Source: Flavobacteriaceae bacterium (GTDB lineage Bacteria > Bacteroidota > Bacteroidia > Flavobacteriales > Flavobacteriaceae). Taken from it: a stretch of DNA of 58,166 nt. The position numbers and the translations under genes are program-made. The notes beneath the pieces are model-generated. The model had not been told where the DNA came from, made no database searches, and was given only the letters and a program-made list of their open reading frames with translations. Position 1 is the stretch's first letter, and every line of letters starts with the position of its first letter. Of this stretch, positions 17,152-26,138 are shown one piece after another. The stretch is from contig JAAZZF010000111.1 of the NCBI GenBank assembly GCA_014239275.1, positions 1 through 58,166 of the forward strand, read 5' to 3'.

Positions 17152-18948
17152 ATGGAAGAATCAAATATAACAAGAGGCGGAGAATTTATTATTAAGGAAA
17201 CAAGTCCTGGAAACATTTTTACACCTGAAGATTTTTCAGAAGAACAAAAAATGATGAAGCAAGCAGTCATTGACTTTATCGATAAAGAAGTATGGCCGCA
17301 TAAAGGTAGATTTGAAAAGAAAGATTTTAAACTAACAGAAGAAGTAATGCGAAAGGCTGGTGAGTTAGGATTTTTGGGTATTGCTGTTCCTGAAGAGTAT
17401 GGGGGATTAGGAATGGGATTTGTTTCAACAATGCTAGTTTGTGAATATATCTCTGGCTGCACAGGATCATTATCTACTGCATTTGGAGCACATACCGGAA
17501 TTGGTACAATGCCAATTGTTTTTTATGGGACTGAAGAACAAAAGCAAAAATATGTCCCAAAACTAGCTTCAGGAGAACATTTTGGTTCATACTGCTTAAC
17601 AGAGCCTACAGCAGGTTCAGATGCAAATAGTGGTAAGACAAAAGCAGTACTTTCAGAAGATGGAACTCATTATAAAATTTCGGGACAAAAAATATGGATT
17701 TCAAATGCTGGTTTTGCTAATATTTTCATAGTTTTTGCTAGAATTGAAGATGATAAAAACATTACAGGATTTATTGTTCCTAATGAACCTAACAATGGAA
17801 TTTCTTTGGGTGAAGAAGAAAATAAGTTAGGCATTCATTCATCTTCAACTAGACAAGTGTTTTTTGATAACACAAAAGTACCTATTGAAAATATGTTATC
17901 AGAAAGAGGAAATGGATTTAAAATTGCCTTGAATTCTTTGAATGTTGGTAGAATTAAACTTGCTGCAGCTTGTCTTGATGCACTAAAAAGAGTTACAAGT
18001 CTTGGAGTTCAATATGCGACTGAAAGGGAACAGTTTAATACTAAAATAATAGATTTTGAAGCAATTAGAGAAAAAGTTGCTCAAATGGCAACAGATAGTT
18101 ATGTTGGAGAGTCTGCATGTTATAGAGCAGCGAAAGATATAGAAAACAGAATTAAAATTCGTCATGATAGTGGTAATTCTTTTCAAGAAGCTGAATTAAA
18201 AGGTGTAGAAGAATATGTTATTGAATGTTCAATATTAAAAGTAGCACTTTCTGAAGATTGTCAAAACGCAACAGATGAGGGAATTCAAATATTTGGAGGT
18301 ATGGGATTTTCAGCTGAAACCCCAATGGAATCAGCTTGGCGAGATGCTAGAATAGCTAGAATTTATGAAGGGACAAATGAAATAAATAGAATGCTATGTG
18401 TTGGGATGCTAATAAAAAAAGCAATGAAAGGACATATTGATTTCATCACACCAGCAACACAAGTAGGAGAAGAATTAACTGGAATTCCTTCTTTTGAAAT
18501 TCCGGATATTTCAGAGTTGTTTGCTCAGGAAAAAATAATAATTAATAATCTTAAAAAAGTATTTTTAATGTTAGCTGGAGCAGGTATTAAGAAATTTGGA
18601 GAAAAACTTGAAAAACATCAACAGATACTGTTAGCTGTATCAGATATAATGATTGAAATCTATATGGCTGAATCTGCACTTTTAAGAACCCAAAAAAACT
18701 GCAATAGATATGGCAAAGAGAGTCAAAAAGGACAGATAGCAATGTCTCAATTATATTTGTATCAAGCAGTAGATATAGTCCAGTCTAAAGGTAAAGAAGT
18801 AATTATTTCATTTAGTGAAGGTGATGAACAAAAGGGTTTACTAATGGGGCTTAAAAGATTCACTAAATACTATGATTTCCCTAATGTTATGGATTTAAGA
18901 AATATAATTGCTGAAAAATTAAAGAAAGAAAACAAATATTGTTTTTAA
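17152..18948 (+). CDS. fadE: Acyl-CoA dehydrogenase (long-chain type with C-terminal extension)
   Basis: 598 residues, about 200 longer than the basic acyl-CoA dehydrogenase. The core (about 30-430) shows FLGIAVPEEYGGLGM, the FAD/substrate motif YCLTEPTAGSDA, and QIFGGMGFSAETPMESAWRD with the catalytic base in YEGTNEINR near residue 405. A helical C-terminal extension (430-598) resembles that of very-long-chain enzymes and YusJ-type FadE. It introduces the 2,3 double bond at the start of beta-oxidation using FAD. Third enzyme of the operon, 4 bp after fadA. No electron-transfer flavoprotein genes are in this window. Confidence 0.94.
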   Translation: MEESNITRGGEFIIKETSPGNIFTPEDFSEEQKMMKQAVIDFIDKEVWPHKGRFEKKDFKLTEEVMRKAGELGFLGIAVPEEYGGLGMGFVSTMLVCEYISGCTGSLSTAFGAHTGIGTMPIVFYGTEEQKQKYVPKLASGEHFGSYCLTEPTAGSDANSGKTKAVLSEDGTHYKISGQKIWISNAGFANIFIVFARIEDDKNITGFIVPNEPNNGISLGEEENKLGIHSSSTRQVFFDNTKVPIENMLSERGNGFKIALNSLNVGRIKLAAACLDALKRVTSLGVQYATEREQFNTKIIDFEAIREKVAQMATDSYVGESACYRAAKDIENRIKIRHDSGNSFQEAELKGVEEYVIECSILKVALSEDCQNATDEGIQIFGGMGFSAETPMESAWRDARIARIYEGTNEINRMLCVGMLIKKAMKGHIDFITPATQVGEELTGIPSFEIPDISELFAQEKIIINNLKKVFLMLAGAGIKKFGEKLEKHQQILLAVSDIMIEIYMAESALLRTQKNCNRYGKESQKGQIAMSQLYLYQAVDIVQSKGKEVIISFSEGDEQKGLLMGLKRFTKYYDFPNVMDLRNIIAEKLKKENKYCF

Positions 18949-18980
18949 TAAAAGTAAAGTAAACATTACAAAACGTAATT

Positions 18981-20312
18981 ATGAATTATTTCAAAATCAT
19001 ACCTATTTTTATTTTTACTTCATTATGTTATTCGCAAAGCGAAGTTAATTACTACAATATTATAGATTCGGTTTCCGAACTTAGAATTGAAAATGACATC
19101 AAAAAGCTAGTTTCATTTGGAACAAGGCATACACTAAGTGACACTTTATCTAATAGTAATGGGATTGGTGCAGCCAGAAGATGGATAAAAAAAAGTTTTA
19201 CAGAAATTTCTAAAAATTGCGATAATTGTTTAGAAGTATCCTATCAAAAAAATTACTTTAAAAAAAATAAAAGAAGACTTGTAAAAGATGTCTGGATAAA
19301 TAACGTGATTGCTATTCAAAGAGGTAAAACTAATCCAAACAGATTTATAATAATGAGCGGAGATATTGACAGTCGTGTTAGCGACTCGAATGACTTCAAA
19401 TCTCTATCTCCAGGCGCAAATGATAATGCATCAGGGATGGCAGGAGTAATTGAGGCAGCAAGAGTTTTAAGTAAGTATAAATTTGATAATAGTATAATAT
19501 ATGTTGGTTTATCTGGTGAGGAGCAAGGATTATACGGCGGAGCAGGACTAGCTAAATATGCAAAAGAACAGAACTGGGAAATTATTGGTGTTTTAAATAA
19601 TGATATGATCGGAAATATTGAGGGAGTTGACGGAATAATTGACAATGTTAGTTTTAGAATATTCTCTGAACCCACCCCAGCCAATGAATCTGAAATTTCT
19701 AGAAAAAAAAGAAGATTTTACGGAGGAGAAGTTGATGGTAATTCAAGACAACTAGCAAGATACATACATAAAACAGTCACTAAATATATGCCAGAAATGA
19801 ATCCAATGATGATATACAGATTGGATAGATTTGGAAGAGGAGGTCATCACAGACCATTTAATGATTTAGGATATGCTGGAGTAAGAATAATGGAAGCTCA
19901 TGAAAATTACAATAGACAACATCAAGACATTAGAATTGAAGATGGTATTGAATATGGTGATGTTATATCAGGAGTTAATTTTAAATATGCAAAAAAATTA
20001 ACAGCGGTGAATGCTATAAATTTAGCTAGTTTAGGTTGGAGTCCAAAAGAACCTAAAAATGTTAAAATTGGTGGAATAGTAGAACCCTCTACTAAACTAA
20101 AATGGGATATTTCTAAGGATAAAAATATTATAGGTTATAAAATTTATTGGAGAAAGACTACTTCCCCATTTTGGGAAAACAGTAGGCTAGTTGGAAAAGT
20201 AAATAATTATAAACTCAATGGAATTGTCATTGATAATTATTTATTTGGGGTTTCAAGTATAAGTGAAAAAGGCTATGAAAGTGTTGTAGTATTCCCAAAT
20301 GATGTTTTTTAA
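18981..20312 (+). CDS. Secreted M28 family zinc peptidase with C-terminal fibronectin-like domain
   Basis: 443 residues beginning with a signal peptide (MNYFKIIPIFIFTSLCYSQS, cleavage after about residue 18). The M28 core is recognised by SPGANDNASGMAGVIEAARVL (about 143-163), LSGEEQGLYGG (178-187), NNDMIGN (206-212) and the late histidine in GGHHRPFNDLGYAGV. Residues about 350-443 look like a fibronectin type III domain. At the first two canonical metal-ligand positions this protein has Asp128 (GDIDS) and Asn147 (GANDN) instead of His and Asp, so metal binding may differ from well-studied aminopeptidases. Convergent with dpaL, 3 bp apart. Substrates unknown, presumably peptides. Confidence 0.85.
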   Translation: MNYFKIIPIFIFTSLCYSQSEVNYYNIIDSVSELRIENDIKKLVSFGTRHTLSDTLSNSNGIGAARRWIKKSFTEISKNCDNCLEVSYQKNYFKKNKRRLVKDVWINNVIAIQRGKTNPNRFIIMSGDIDSRVSDSNDFKSLSPGANDNASGMAGVIEAARVLSKYKFDNSIIYVGLSGEEQGLYGGAGLAKYAKEQNWEIIGVLNNDMIGNIEGVDGIIDNVSFRIFSEPTPANESEISRKKRRFYGGEVDGNSRQLARYIHKTVTKYMPEMNPMMIYRLDRFGRGGHHRPFNDLGYAGVRIMEAHENYNRQHQDIRIEDGIEYGDVISGVNFKYAKKLTAVNAINLASLGWSPKEPKNVKIGGIVEPSTKLKWDISKDKNIIGYKIYWRKTTSPFWENSRLVGKVNNYKLNGIVIDNYLFGVSSISEKGYESVVVFPNDVF

Positions 20313-20315
20313 ATT

Positions 20316-21431
20316 TTAGTTTTCAACTATTTTTGAAAAACTATTTTTATCAGTTTTTCCTTCACTATTAAAAACTAGAACTCTAGAGTCTTTGTTTAAA
20401 CCTATATGATCTTTTAACTTTTTTAATTTATTATCATTTAAACATTTAATCAATCCTGCTAATCCAGCAGCACCAGATTCTCCAGAAATTATTTTTATAT
20501 CCTCTAATAAAGGTTTATAAAACATCTTCATGGCTAATTTAACTTCACTATCATTAATTTTAATGACTCCATCACAACCTCTTTTGATTATTTCCCATGC
20601 TGACTTAGACGGAATTCCACAATTTAGACCTGCCATAATAGTAGATAAATTCCCTTTAGGTGAAATTCTTTTACCTTCATGAAAAGATTGATAAACTCCA
20701 CAAGATTCAGTTGGTTCAACTAAAATAATTTTAGGTTTATTTTTTCCATATCTATTTAGATAATACCAAATACATGATGCTGGCCAGGATCCAACACCAC
20801 ATTGTATAATAACAATATCTAAATCTGGTTGATTCAATTTATTAATGGTATCTTCCATTTCAATAAAATGAGTTAAATAACCTGACATAATATATGCAGG
20901 AATTAATTCATAATTGACCCAAGAAGTATCTTGAACTAATTTCCAATTCATCTTTAAAGAAATTTCAGCAGCATATTTACATGTATCTTCATAATTCATC
21001 TCTAATTGTTCCACTTTAGCTCCTAGGTCTGTAATAGCTTTTATTCTTAATTTAGATGTGTCCTTTGGTACAAATACAATACATTTTTTATTATATTTCT
21101 CTGCCGACCAGGCTAAGCCTTTTCCATGATTACCATCAGTTGCAGTACAAAATACAGAAATATTTGGATTTTTTTTTAATATTTGACTAACTGCATAAGA
21201 TCCTCCTAAAACTTTAAAAGAATCTAATCCAAATCTATTTGACTCATCTTTAATATATAGATTTGAAATTTTAAAAAAATTTGAAAGAGCAGATAATCTA
21301 TGTAAAGGAGATTGTTTATAATTTTCTATAGTTCTATGATAAGAAATAGACTTACTATTTTTTAAAATTTGATTAGTAATATCATTTGGCAAAATATTAG
21401 ATGGATAATTAATAATAAAATCTTTCATCAA
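20316..21431 (-). CDS. dpaL: Diaminopropionate ammonia-lyase-like PLP enzyme
   Basis: 371 residues of the fold-type II PLP family. RFGLDSFKVLGGSYA places the cofactor lysine at Lys73, in the same context as DpaL (YgeX) of E. coli; ATDGNHGKGLAWSA is the phosphate-binding Asn-His loop, and ISGESGAAGLAGLI a C-terminal cofactor contact. DpaL splits 2,3-diaminopropionate, and also some serine isomers, to pyruvate and ammonia. It lies 3 bp downstream of a cystathionine beta-synthase-like gene on the same strand, so the two are probably translated together. Threonine/serine dehydratases are the main alternative, but the FGLxxFKxLGG box favours DpaL. Confidence 0.82.
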   Translation of the reverse strand: MMKDFIINYPSNILPNDITNQILKNSKSISYHRTIENYKQSPLHRLSALSNFFKISNLYIKDESNRFGLDSFKVLGGSYAVSQILKKNPNISVFCTATDGNHGKGLAWSAEKYNKKCIVFVPKDTSKLRIKAITDLGAKVEQLEMNYEDTCKYAAEISLKMNWKLVQDTSWVNYELIPAYIMSGYLTHFIEMEDTINKLNQPDLDIVIIQCGVGSWPASCIWYYLNRYGKNKPKIILVEPTESCGVYQSFHEGKRISPKGNLSTIMAGLNCGIPSKSAWEIIKRGCDGVIKINDSEVKLAMKMFYKPLLEDIKIISGESGAAGLAGLIKCLNDNKLKKLKDHIGLNKDSRVLVFNSEGKTDKNSFSKIVEN

Positions 21432-21434
21432 ATT

Positions 21435-22418
21435 TTAATCAATAAAAAAGCCTTGTTTTTTCATCCATTTGTCATTATAAATTTTTCCTATGTAACGACT
21501 CCCTGAATCGTGAAGTAAAACTACCACTACATCATCTTTATTAAAATGTTTTTTTAATTGAATTAGACCTTTTATAGCTGCTCCACATGAATTGCCACCA
21601 AAAATACCTTCCTCCTTAGCTAACTTTCTAGTATAAATAGCAGCATCCTTATCATGAACTTTTTCAAATGCATCAATTAAACTAAAATCTACATTTTTTG
21701 GCAAAATATCCTCACCAATTCCCTCCGTTATATAAGGGTATATTTCTTTTTCATCAAAAATTCCAGTCTCATGATATTTTTTAAAAACAGAACCGTAAGT
21801 ATCTATTCCCCAAACCTTAATATTTGAATTTTTTTCTTTTAAAAATTTGGCAACTCCAGAAATAGTTCCCCCAGTACCAACCCCAACAACAAAATGAGTG
21901 ATCTTTCCTTTTGTTTGAGACCATATTTCAGGTCCAGTAGATTCATAATGAGCTTTAGTATTAGACAGGTTATCATACTGATTTACAAACCAAGAATTAG
22001 GAGTTTCTTCTGCAATTCTTTTAGATGTAGAATAGTAAGATCTTGAATCTTCAGGCTTTACATTTGTTGGACAAACTACTACTTTTGCTCCAACAGCTTT
22101 TAAAATATCTAATTTTTCTTTAGACTGCTTGTCTGAAGAAACACAAATAAGATTATAACCCTTTACAATTGCTGCCAATGCCAAACCCATTCCAGTATTT
22201 CCTGATGTGCCCTCAACTATTGTTCCACCTGGTATTAACCTACCATCATTTTCAGCCTCTTCAACCATCTTTAAAGCCATTCTATCTTTAACTGAACTTC
22301 CGGGATTAAAATATTCAATCTTAGCGAGAACTAAAGCATCAATCTGTTTTGTAATATTATTTAATTTAACTAAAGGAGTATTTCCTATAGTTTCTAATAT
22401 ATTCTTTGAATATTCCAT
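21435..22418 (-). CDS. Cystathionine beta-synthase/cysteine synthase-like PLP enzyme
   Basis: 327 residues with the beta-family PLP lysine at Lys44 (NPGSSVKDRMA), the substrate loop EGTSGNTGMGLA and the phosphate loop GVGTGGTISGVA. The C-terminal part (VGEGI-like GIGEDILPKNVD and LLHDSGSRYIGKIYNDKWM) resembles the catalytic core of cystathionine beta-synthase more than CysK, but there are no regulatory CBS domains. It condenses serine, or an activated serine, with homocysteine or sulfide. It heads a two-gene unit with dpaL. In that setting a reaction with diaminopropionate as product or substrate is conceivable but unproven, and a plain O-acetylserine sulfhydrylase remains possible. Confidence 0.82.
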   Translation of the reverse strand: MEYSKNILETIGNTPLVKLNNITKQIDALVLAKIEYFNPGSSVKDRMALKMVEEAENDGRLIPGGTIVEGTSGNTGMGLALAAIVKGYNLICVSSDKQSKEKLDILKAVGAKVVVCPTNVKPEDSRSYYSTSKRIAEETPNSWFVNQYDNLSNTKAHYESTGPEIWSQTKGKITHFVVGVGTGGTISGVAKFLKEKNSNIKVWGIDTYGSVFKKYHETGIFDEKEIYPYITEGIGEDILPKNVDFSLIDAFEKVHDKDAAIYTRKLAKEEGIFGGNSCGAAIKGLIQLKKHFNKDDVVVVLLHDSGSRYIGKIYNDKWMKKQGFFID

Positions 22419-22476
22419 TTTAAAATATAAAGTTAAACTTTAAGATTATTAATATCGAATTGAAATTAAGATTTTA

Positions 22477-23706
22477 TTAATTAATTTTTAAAGATTGAGT
22501 TGGAGAAATTCTTCCTATTATGTATGAGGGAATAATCAACATTAGTAAACAAAAAAACAAAATTCCAAAATTTAAAATAATTATAGTAACCAAATTAATA
22601 TCAACTGGTACTTCAGTAACATAATATGTTTCAGGATTTAATTTTATGAAACCTGTAAATTTTTGAAAGAAAATTAAACCAAGGCCAATGATGTTACCAA
22701 ATAATAGTCCAATTGAGATTAAATAAAGGCCATTAGAAAGAAATATATATCTAATACTATTAATATTTGAACCCAGAACTCTTAGAATTCCTATGAGTTG
22801 TGTCTTTTCTAAAATTGTAACAAGTAAAGCAGTAATCATGTTTATACCCCCAACTAAAATCATAATTACAATTATTAGCAATATGTTCATATCAAATAAA
22901 GCAATCCAATTAAAAATATCTGAAAATTTATCTGAAATATTTATCACATCTAAATTAGATGGAGTAATGGCATACAATTTATCTGAAGTCTTAGAAATAT
23001 CATTAAAATTTTTAATAAAAATTTCAAAGTTTCCAATTTGATTTGAATTCCATTTATTCATTTTTTGAATATGTTTTATGTCTCCTAAAAAATAAATTTG
23101 ATCAAATTCAATTAAACCAGAATTAAATATTCCAACGACTTTAAAATTTCTTTCATTAGGGATAGAAGAATCCATTTTCAAAAAAGAAGTTTTAAATTTT
23201 TCTCCTAATTTTAAATTTAATCTTATAGATAAATAGTCTGAAATAATTACCTCATTAGTAATTTTATTATTTATTGAAGGCATTTGTCCTTCTATGATAT
23301 ATTCTGAAAAAACTGTCCAATTAAAATCTTCATTTATGCCTTTAAAAACAACACCTTCAAATGTTGATTTTGTTGTAATAACACCAGATTTATAAGCTAC
23401 ACTTTGAATATGATTAATCTCTTCAATCTTATTATTTGTATAAAATTCTTGATTAATTAAAATAGGAGTTAAAGATGACTGTGAAGAATTATTTTGAAAA
23501 TTTGAAACTGAAATATGTCCGAAAAATGATGAAATTTTATTTTGTATTGTCTTTTGAAGTCCAACTCCAGATGAAATTGATATAATCATCATCAAAAAAC
23601 CAATTGTTATAGACAATATAGATATTTTTATTATTGGAGCGGAAATAGTATTTTTATAAGGTTTAGACCTTATAATTCGAGATGCTATAAATGATTCAAA
23701 TCTCAC
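22477..23706 (-). CDS. FtsX-type permease of the LolC/LolE lipoprotein-release family
   Basis: 409 residues. One helix near the N-terminus (about 24-46) is followed by a large periplasmic domain (about 50-265) and three C-terminal helices (about 270-295, 320-345, 372-400) with the FtsX core. The N-terminal pattern FIASRIIRS-KPYKNTISAPIIKISI is that of Bacteroidota LolC/E-like permeases. The start is GTG at 23706: a stop codon occurs 15 nt upstream and no ATG occurs before the first helix. The gene diverges from the NamZ-type gene with only 5 bp between start codons. The matching ATPase LolD is not in the window. Confidence 0.85.
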   Translation of the reverse strand: MRFESFIASRIIRSKPYKNTISAPIIKISILSITIGFLMMIISISSGVGLQKTIQNKISSFFGHISVSNFQNNSSQSSLTPILINQEFYTNNKIEEINHIQSVAYKSGVITTKSTFEGVVFKGINEDFNWTVFSEYIIEGQMPSINNKITNEVIISDYLSIRLNLKLGEKFKTSFLKMDSSIPNERNFKVVGIFNSGLIEFDQIYFLGDIKHIQKMNKWNSNQIGNFEIFIKNFNDISKTSDKLYAITPSNLDVINISDKFSDIFNWIALFDMNILLIIVIMILVGGINMITALLVTILEKTQLIGILRVLGSNINSIRYIFLSNGLYLISIGLLFGNIIGLGLIFFQKFTGFIKLNPETYYVTEVPVDINLVTIIILNFGILFFCLLMLIIPSYIIGRISPTQSLKIN

Positions 23707-23711
23707 AACTA

Positions 23712-24893
23712 ATGAAACTTAATATAATTAAATTCAAAAGTACCTTTTTTTTGATTTTAATAAGCTTTAGCTATTTATCTTTTTCTCAAAACAACGATAA
23801 ATTAACTTTAGGAGCCGACCAAATAGAATTTTTCATAGATGATTTAAAAGGAAAAAATGTTGCGATTGTAGCCAATCAAACTTCAAAAATAAAATCCAAT
23901 AAGAAACATGTACATATTATAGATTCATTATTAAGCTTAAATATTAATGTTAAAAAAGTTTTTTCGCCTGAACATGGATTTAGAGGAATAGCAGATGCTG
24001 GAGAAAAAGTTGAAGATGGAATAGATTTAAAAACAGGCTTACCTATAATATCTCTTCATGGATCTAATAAAAAGCCTACTATTAATCAAATGAAAGATAT
24101 TGATGTAGTTATATTCGATATTCAAGATGTTGGAGTTAGATTTTACACATATATTTCAACTCTCCATTTAGTAATGGAAGCAGTTGCTGAGAACAATAAA
24201 AAATTAATAATTTTAGATAGACCAAATCCAAATGGACATTACATTGATGGTCCAATTTTAGAAAATAACTTTAAAAGTTTTGTTGGAATGCATCCAATAC
24301 CAATTGTCCATGGAATGACTATCGGAGAACTTGGAATAATGATTAATAAAGAAGGTTGGCTAAAAAACAAAATTAATTGTGATCTTAAGGTAATTCCAAT
24401 TGAGAATTATGATAGAAATATAATTTACGATTTACCAGAAAAACCTTCTCCTAACCTTCCAAATAAAAAATCTATTAATTTATATCCAAGCTTATGCTTG
24501 TTTGAACAAACCCCTATAAGTATTGGGAGAGGAACAGAAATGCAATTCCAAATAATAGGAAATCCTGATTGGAAAAAAACAGATTTTAAGTTTAAACCAA
24601 AATCCATGTCAGGAGCAAAATCGCCAAAACATTTAAATGAAATATGTAATGGAATTGACTTAAGGAATTCTCCTCTTTTAAATGAAATAAATTTAGAATG
24701 GATAATTTATGCATATAATAAATCTAAAAATAAAACTTCTTTCTTTAGAAGCGGTTTCAATAGGCTAGCGGGAAATGACAAGCTAAAAGAACAAATTATT
24801 AATGGTCTAAGTGAAAAAGAAATTAAATTGAGCTGGAAAAAAGGAATTGAAAATTTTAAATCTATTAGATCAAAATATCTTTTATATAAGTAA
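23712..24893 (+). CDS. namZ: Exo-beta-N-acetylmuramidase NamZ family protein (DUF1343)
   Basis: 393 residues with an N-terminal signal peptide (MKLNIIKFKSTFFLILIS, cleaved near FSQN). The DUF1343 core shows VAIVANQTS, KVFSPEHGFRG near 90, DIDVVIFDIQDVGVRFYTYISTL (about 130-152) and LDRPNPNG near 178, motifs of Bacillus NamZ, which removes terminal MurNAc from peptidoglycan chains. An ATG seven codons earlier (23691) also opens the frame, but it lies inside the divergent gene and delays the signal peptide. Presumed role: cell wall recycling in the periplasm. It converges with queE, 4 bp between stops. Confidence 0.85.
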   Translation: MKLNIIKFKSTFFLILISFSYLSFSQNNDKLTLGADQIEFFIDDLKGKNVAIVANQTSKIKSNKKHVHIIDSLLSLNINVKKVFSPEHGFRGIADAGEKVEDGIDLKTGLPIISLHGSNKKPTINQMKDIDVVIFDIQDVGVRFYTYISTLHLVMEAVAENNKKLIILDRPNPNGHYIDGPILENNFKSFVGMHPIPIVHGMTIGELGIMINKEGWLKNKINCDLKVIPIENYDRNIIYDLPEKPSPNLPNKKSINLYPSLCLFEQTPISIGRGTEMQFQIIGNPDWKKTDFKFKPKSMSGAKSPKHLNEICNGIDLRNSPLLNEINLEWIIYAYNKSKNKTSFFRSGFNRLAGNDKLKEQIINGLSEKEIKLSWKKGIENFKSIRSKYLLYK

Positions 24894-24897
24894 ATCA

Positions 24898-25530
24898 TTA
24901 AGGAATATTTAGGTATTTATGGGTTTGTAGAGATACTTTCCATTTTGCATTATTCATAATATAATTCACAATAATTGGCATTATTAAATCTCTTTTACTC
25001 CATTCAGGTTGTAAATAAAGTATGCAGTTTTTCTTAACTTTTTTTGATTCTTGTTCAGCAAATTTTAAATCATATTTATTGTAAACAATTATTTTTAGTT
25101 CATCTGCTTTTTGATAAATATCTTTTAAAGAATTTTTGTTTTTTTTTGGTGATAAACAAATCCAATCCCATTCACCAGTTAATTTATTTGAACCTGAAGT
25201 TTCTATGTGAGTTTTAAAATTATTTTCTTTTAATAATTTTGTTAGTGGATTCATATTCCACATTAACGGCTCACCGCCTGTTATTACTACAATCTCACAT
25301 TTTTTTTTAACATTATGGACTATTTCAACTATAGGTTTTATAGGATGAATATCTGAATCCCAACTTTCTTTAATATCACACCAATGACATCCTACATCAC
25401 ATCCTGCAATTCTTATAAAATATGCAGCTGATCCTTTATAAAATCCTTCACCCTGAATGGTATAAAAAGATTCCATCACTGGTAGGTTTATTCCTAGATC
25501 TAGCTTTAAACCTTCTCTATTTTGATTCAT
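24898..25530 (-). CDS. queE: 7-carboxy-7-deazaguanine synthase
   Basis: 210 residues of the radical SAM family. The iron-sulfur cluster motif is CxxxCxxC at Cys44, Cys48 and Cys51 (GCDVGCHWCD), preceded by the substrate motif FYTIQGEGFYKG and followed by VVITGGEPLM. This is a compact QueE, converting 6-carboxy-tetrahydropterin to 7-carboxy-7-deazaguanine for queuosine. The frame extends six codons upstream to another ATG (25548), but MNQNREGLK fits the family better. A TATATTTG -7-like box at 25535-25542 would leave almost no leader with this start. No queC, queD or queF is nearby. Confidence 0.9.
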   Translation of the reverse strand: MNQNREGLKLDLGINLPVMESFYTIQGEGFYKGSAAYFIRIAGCDVGCHWCDIKESWDSDIHPIKPIVEIVHNVKKKCEIVVITGGEPLMWNMNPLTKLLKENNFKTHIETSGSNKLTGEWDWICLSPKKNKNSLKDIYQKADELKIIVYNKYDLKFAEQESKKVKKNCILYLQPEWSKRDLIMPIIVNYIMNNAKWKVSLQTHKYLNIP

Positions 25531-25603
25531 TATACAAATATATATCATATAATTAATTAAGATTTAAAAGGAATTAGTACTTTTAAAAAAGTTTTTACAA
25601 TGA

Positions 25604-25678
25604 ATGGCTACAGACAAAAAAACAGAAGAAATTAATATTCCTCCTAAATCAAAAATCAAAAGATTTATGATTGGCTAG
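25604..25678 (+). CDS. Possible 24-codon upstream ORF before the VOC gene
   Basis: An ATG-initiated frame encodes MATDKKTEEINIPPKSKIKR followed by FMIG and a stop. It overlaps the TTG start of the next gene by 8 nt. It is lysine-rich and matches nothing I recognise. It could be a leader peptide that couples translation to the VOC gene, the relic of a longer N-terminus after a frameshift, or chance. Low confidence. Confidence 0.2.
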   Translation: MATDKKTEEINIPPKSKIKRFMIG

Positions 25679-26126
25679 AATTAATCTAAAGACATTGAAA
25701 AAATTACCACCTTTTCATTTAGCTATTCCAGTAAATAATCTAGAAAAATCTAGAGAATTTTATAAAGATATTTTAGAGCTTAAAGAAGGAAGAAGTAGTA
25801 GTAATCTCTGGGTAGATTTTAATTTTTTTGGTCATCAATTGGTTATTCACTACGTTGAAAATAAAAGAGAATCTGTTACTAATCCTGTGGACGGTAAAGA
25901 CGTTCCAGTTCCACATTTTGGAATTATTTTAGATTGGAAAGACTTTCATAATTTTGCTGAACTTTTAATTAAAAAAGAAATTACTTTTATAATTGAACCT
26001 TATACAAGATTTAAAGGATTAGTTGGAGAGCAATCAACCATGTTTTTTAAAGATCCATCTGGAAATGCACTAGAATTTAAATCTTTTAAAGATCCTGAAC
26101 GATTATTTGCTAAAGATATTAACTAG
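25671..26126 (+). CDS. VOC (glyoxalase/bleomycin-resistance fold) family protein
   Basis: 151 residues. Paired beta-alpha-beta-beta-beta units are recognised by FHLAIPVNNLEKSREFYKDIL at the N-terminus (about 16-36) and STMFFKDPSGNALEFKSF near the end (about 124-141). A metal site typical of vicinal oxygen chelate enzymes is plausible: His17 in the first unit, His in VPHFGI, and Glu in ALEFKSF. The only start available is TTG: the preceding codon is an in-frame TGA and no ATG or GTG precedes the core fold. Substrate unknown; these proteins include dioxygenases, isomerases and resistance proteins. Co-directional with a small membrane protein 12 bp downstream. Confidence 0.8.
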   Translation: MARINLKTLKKLPPFHLAIPVNNLEKSREFYKDILELKEGRSSSNLWVDFNFFGHQLVIHYVENKRESVTNPVDGKDVPVPHFGIILDWKDFHNFAELLIKKEITFIIEPYTRFKGLVGEQSTMFFKDPSGNALEFKSFKDPERLFAKDIN

Positions 26127-26138
26127 TAAAATACTTAT

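Noticed and set aside
15963..18948. Long antisense frames opposite fadA and fadE
   Set aside because: Shadow frames of clearly assigned enzymes; no family resemblance or start context.
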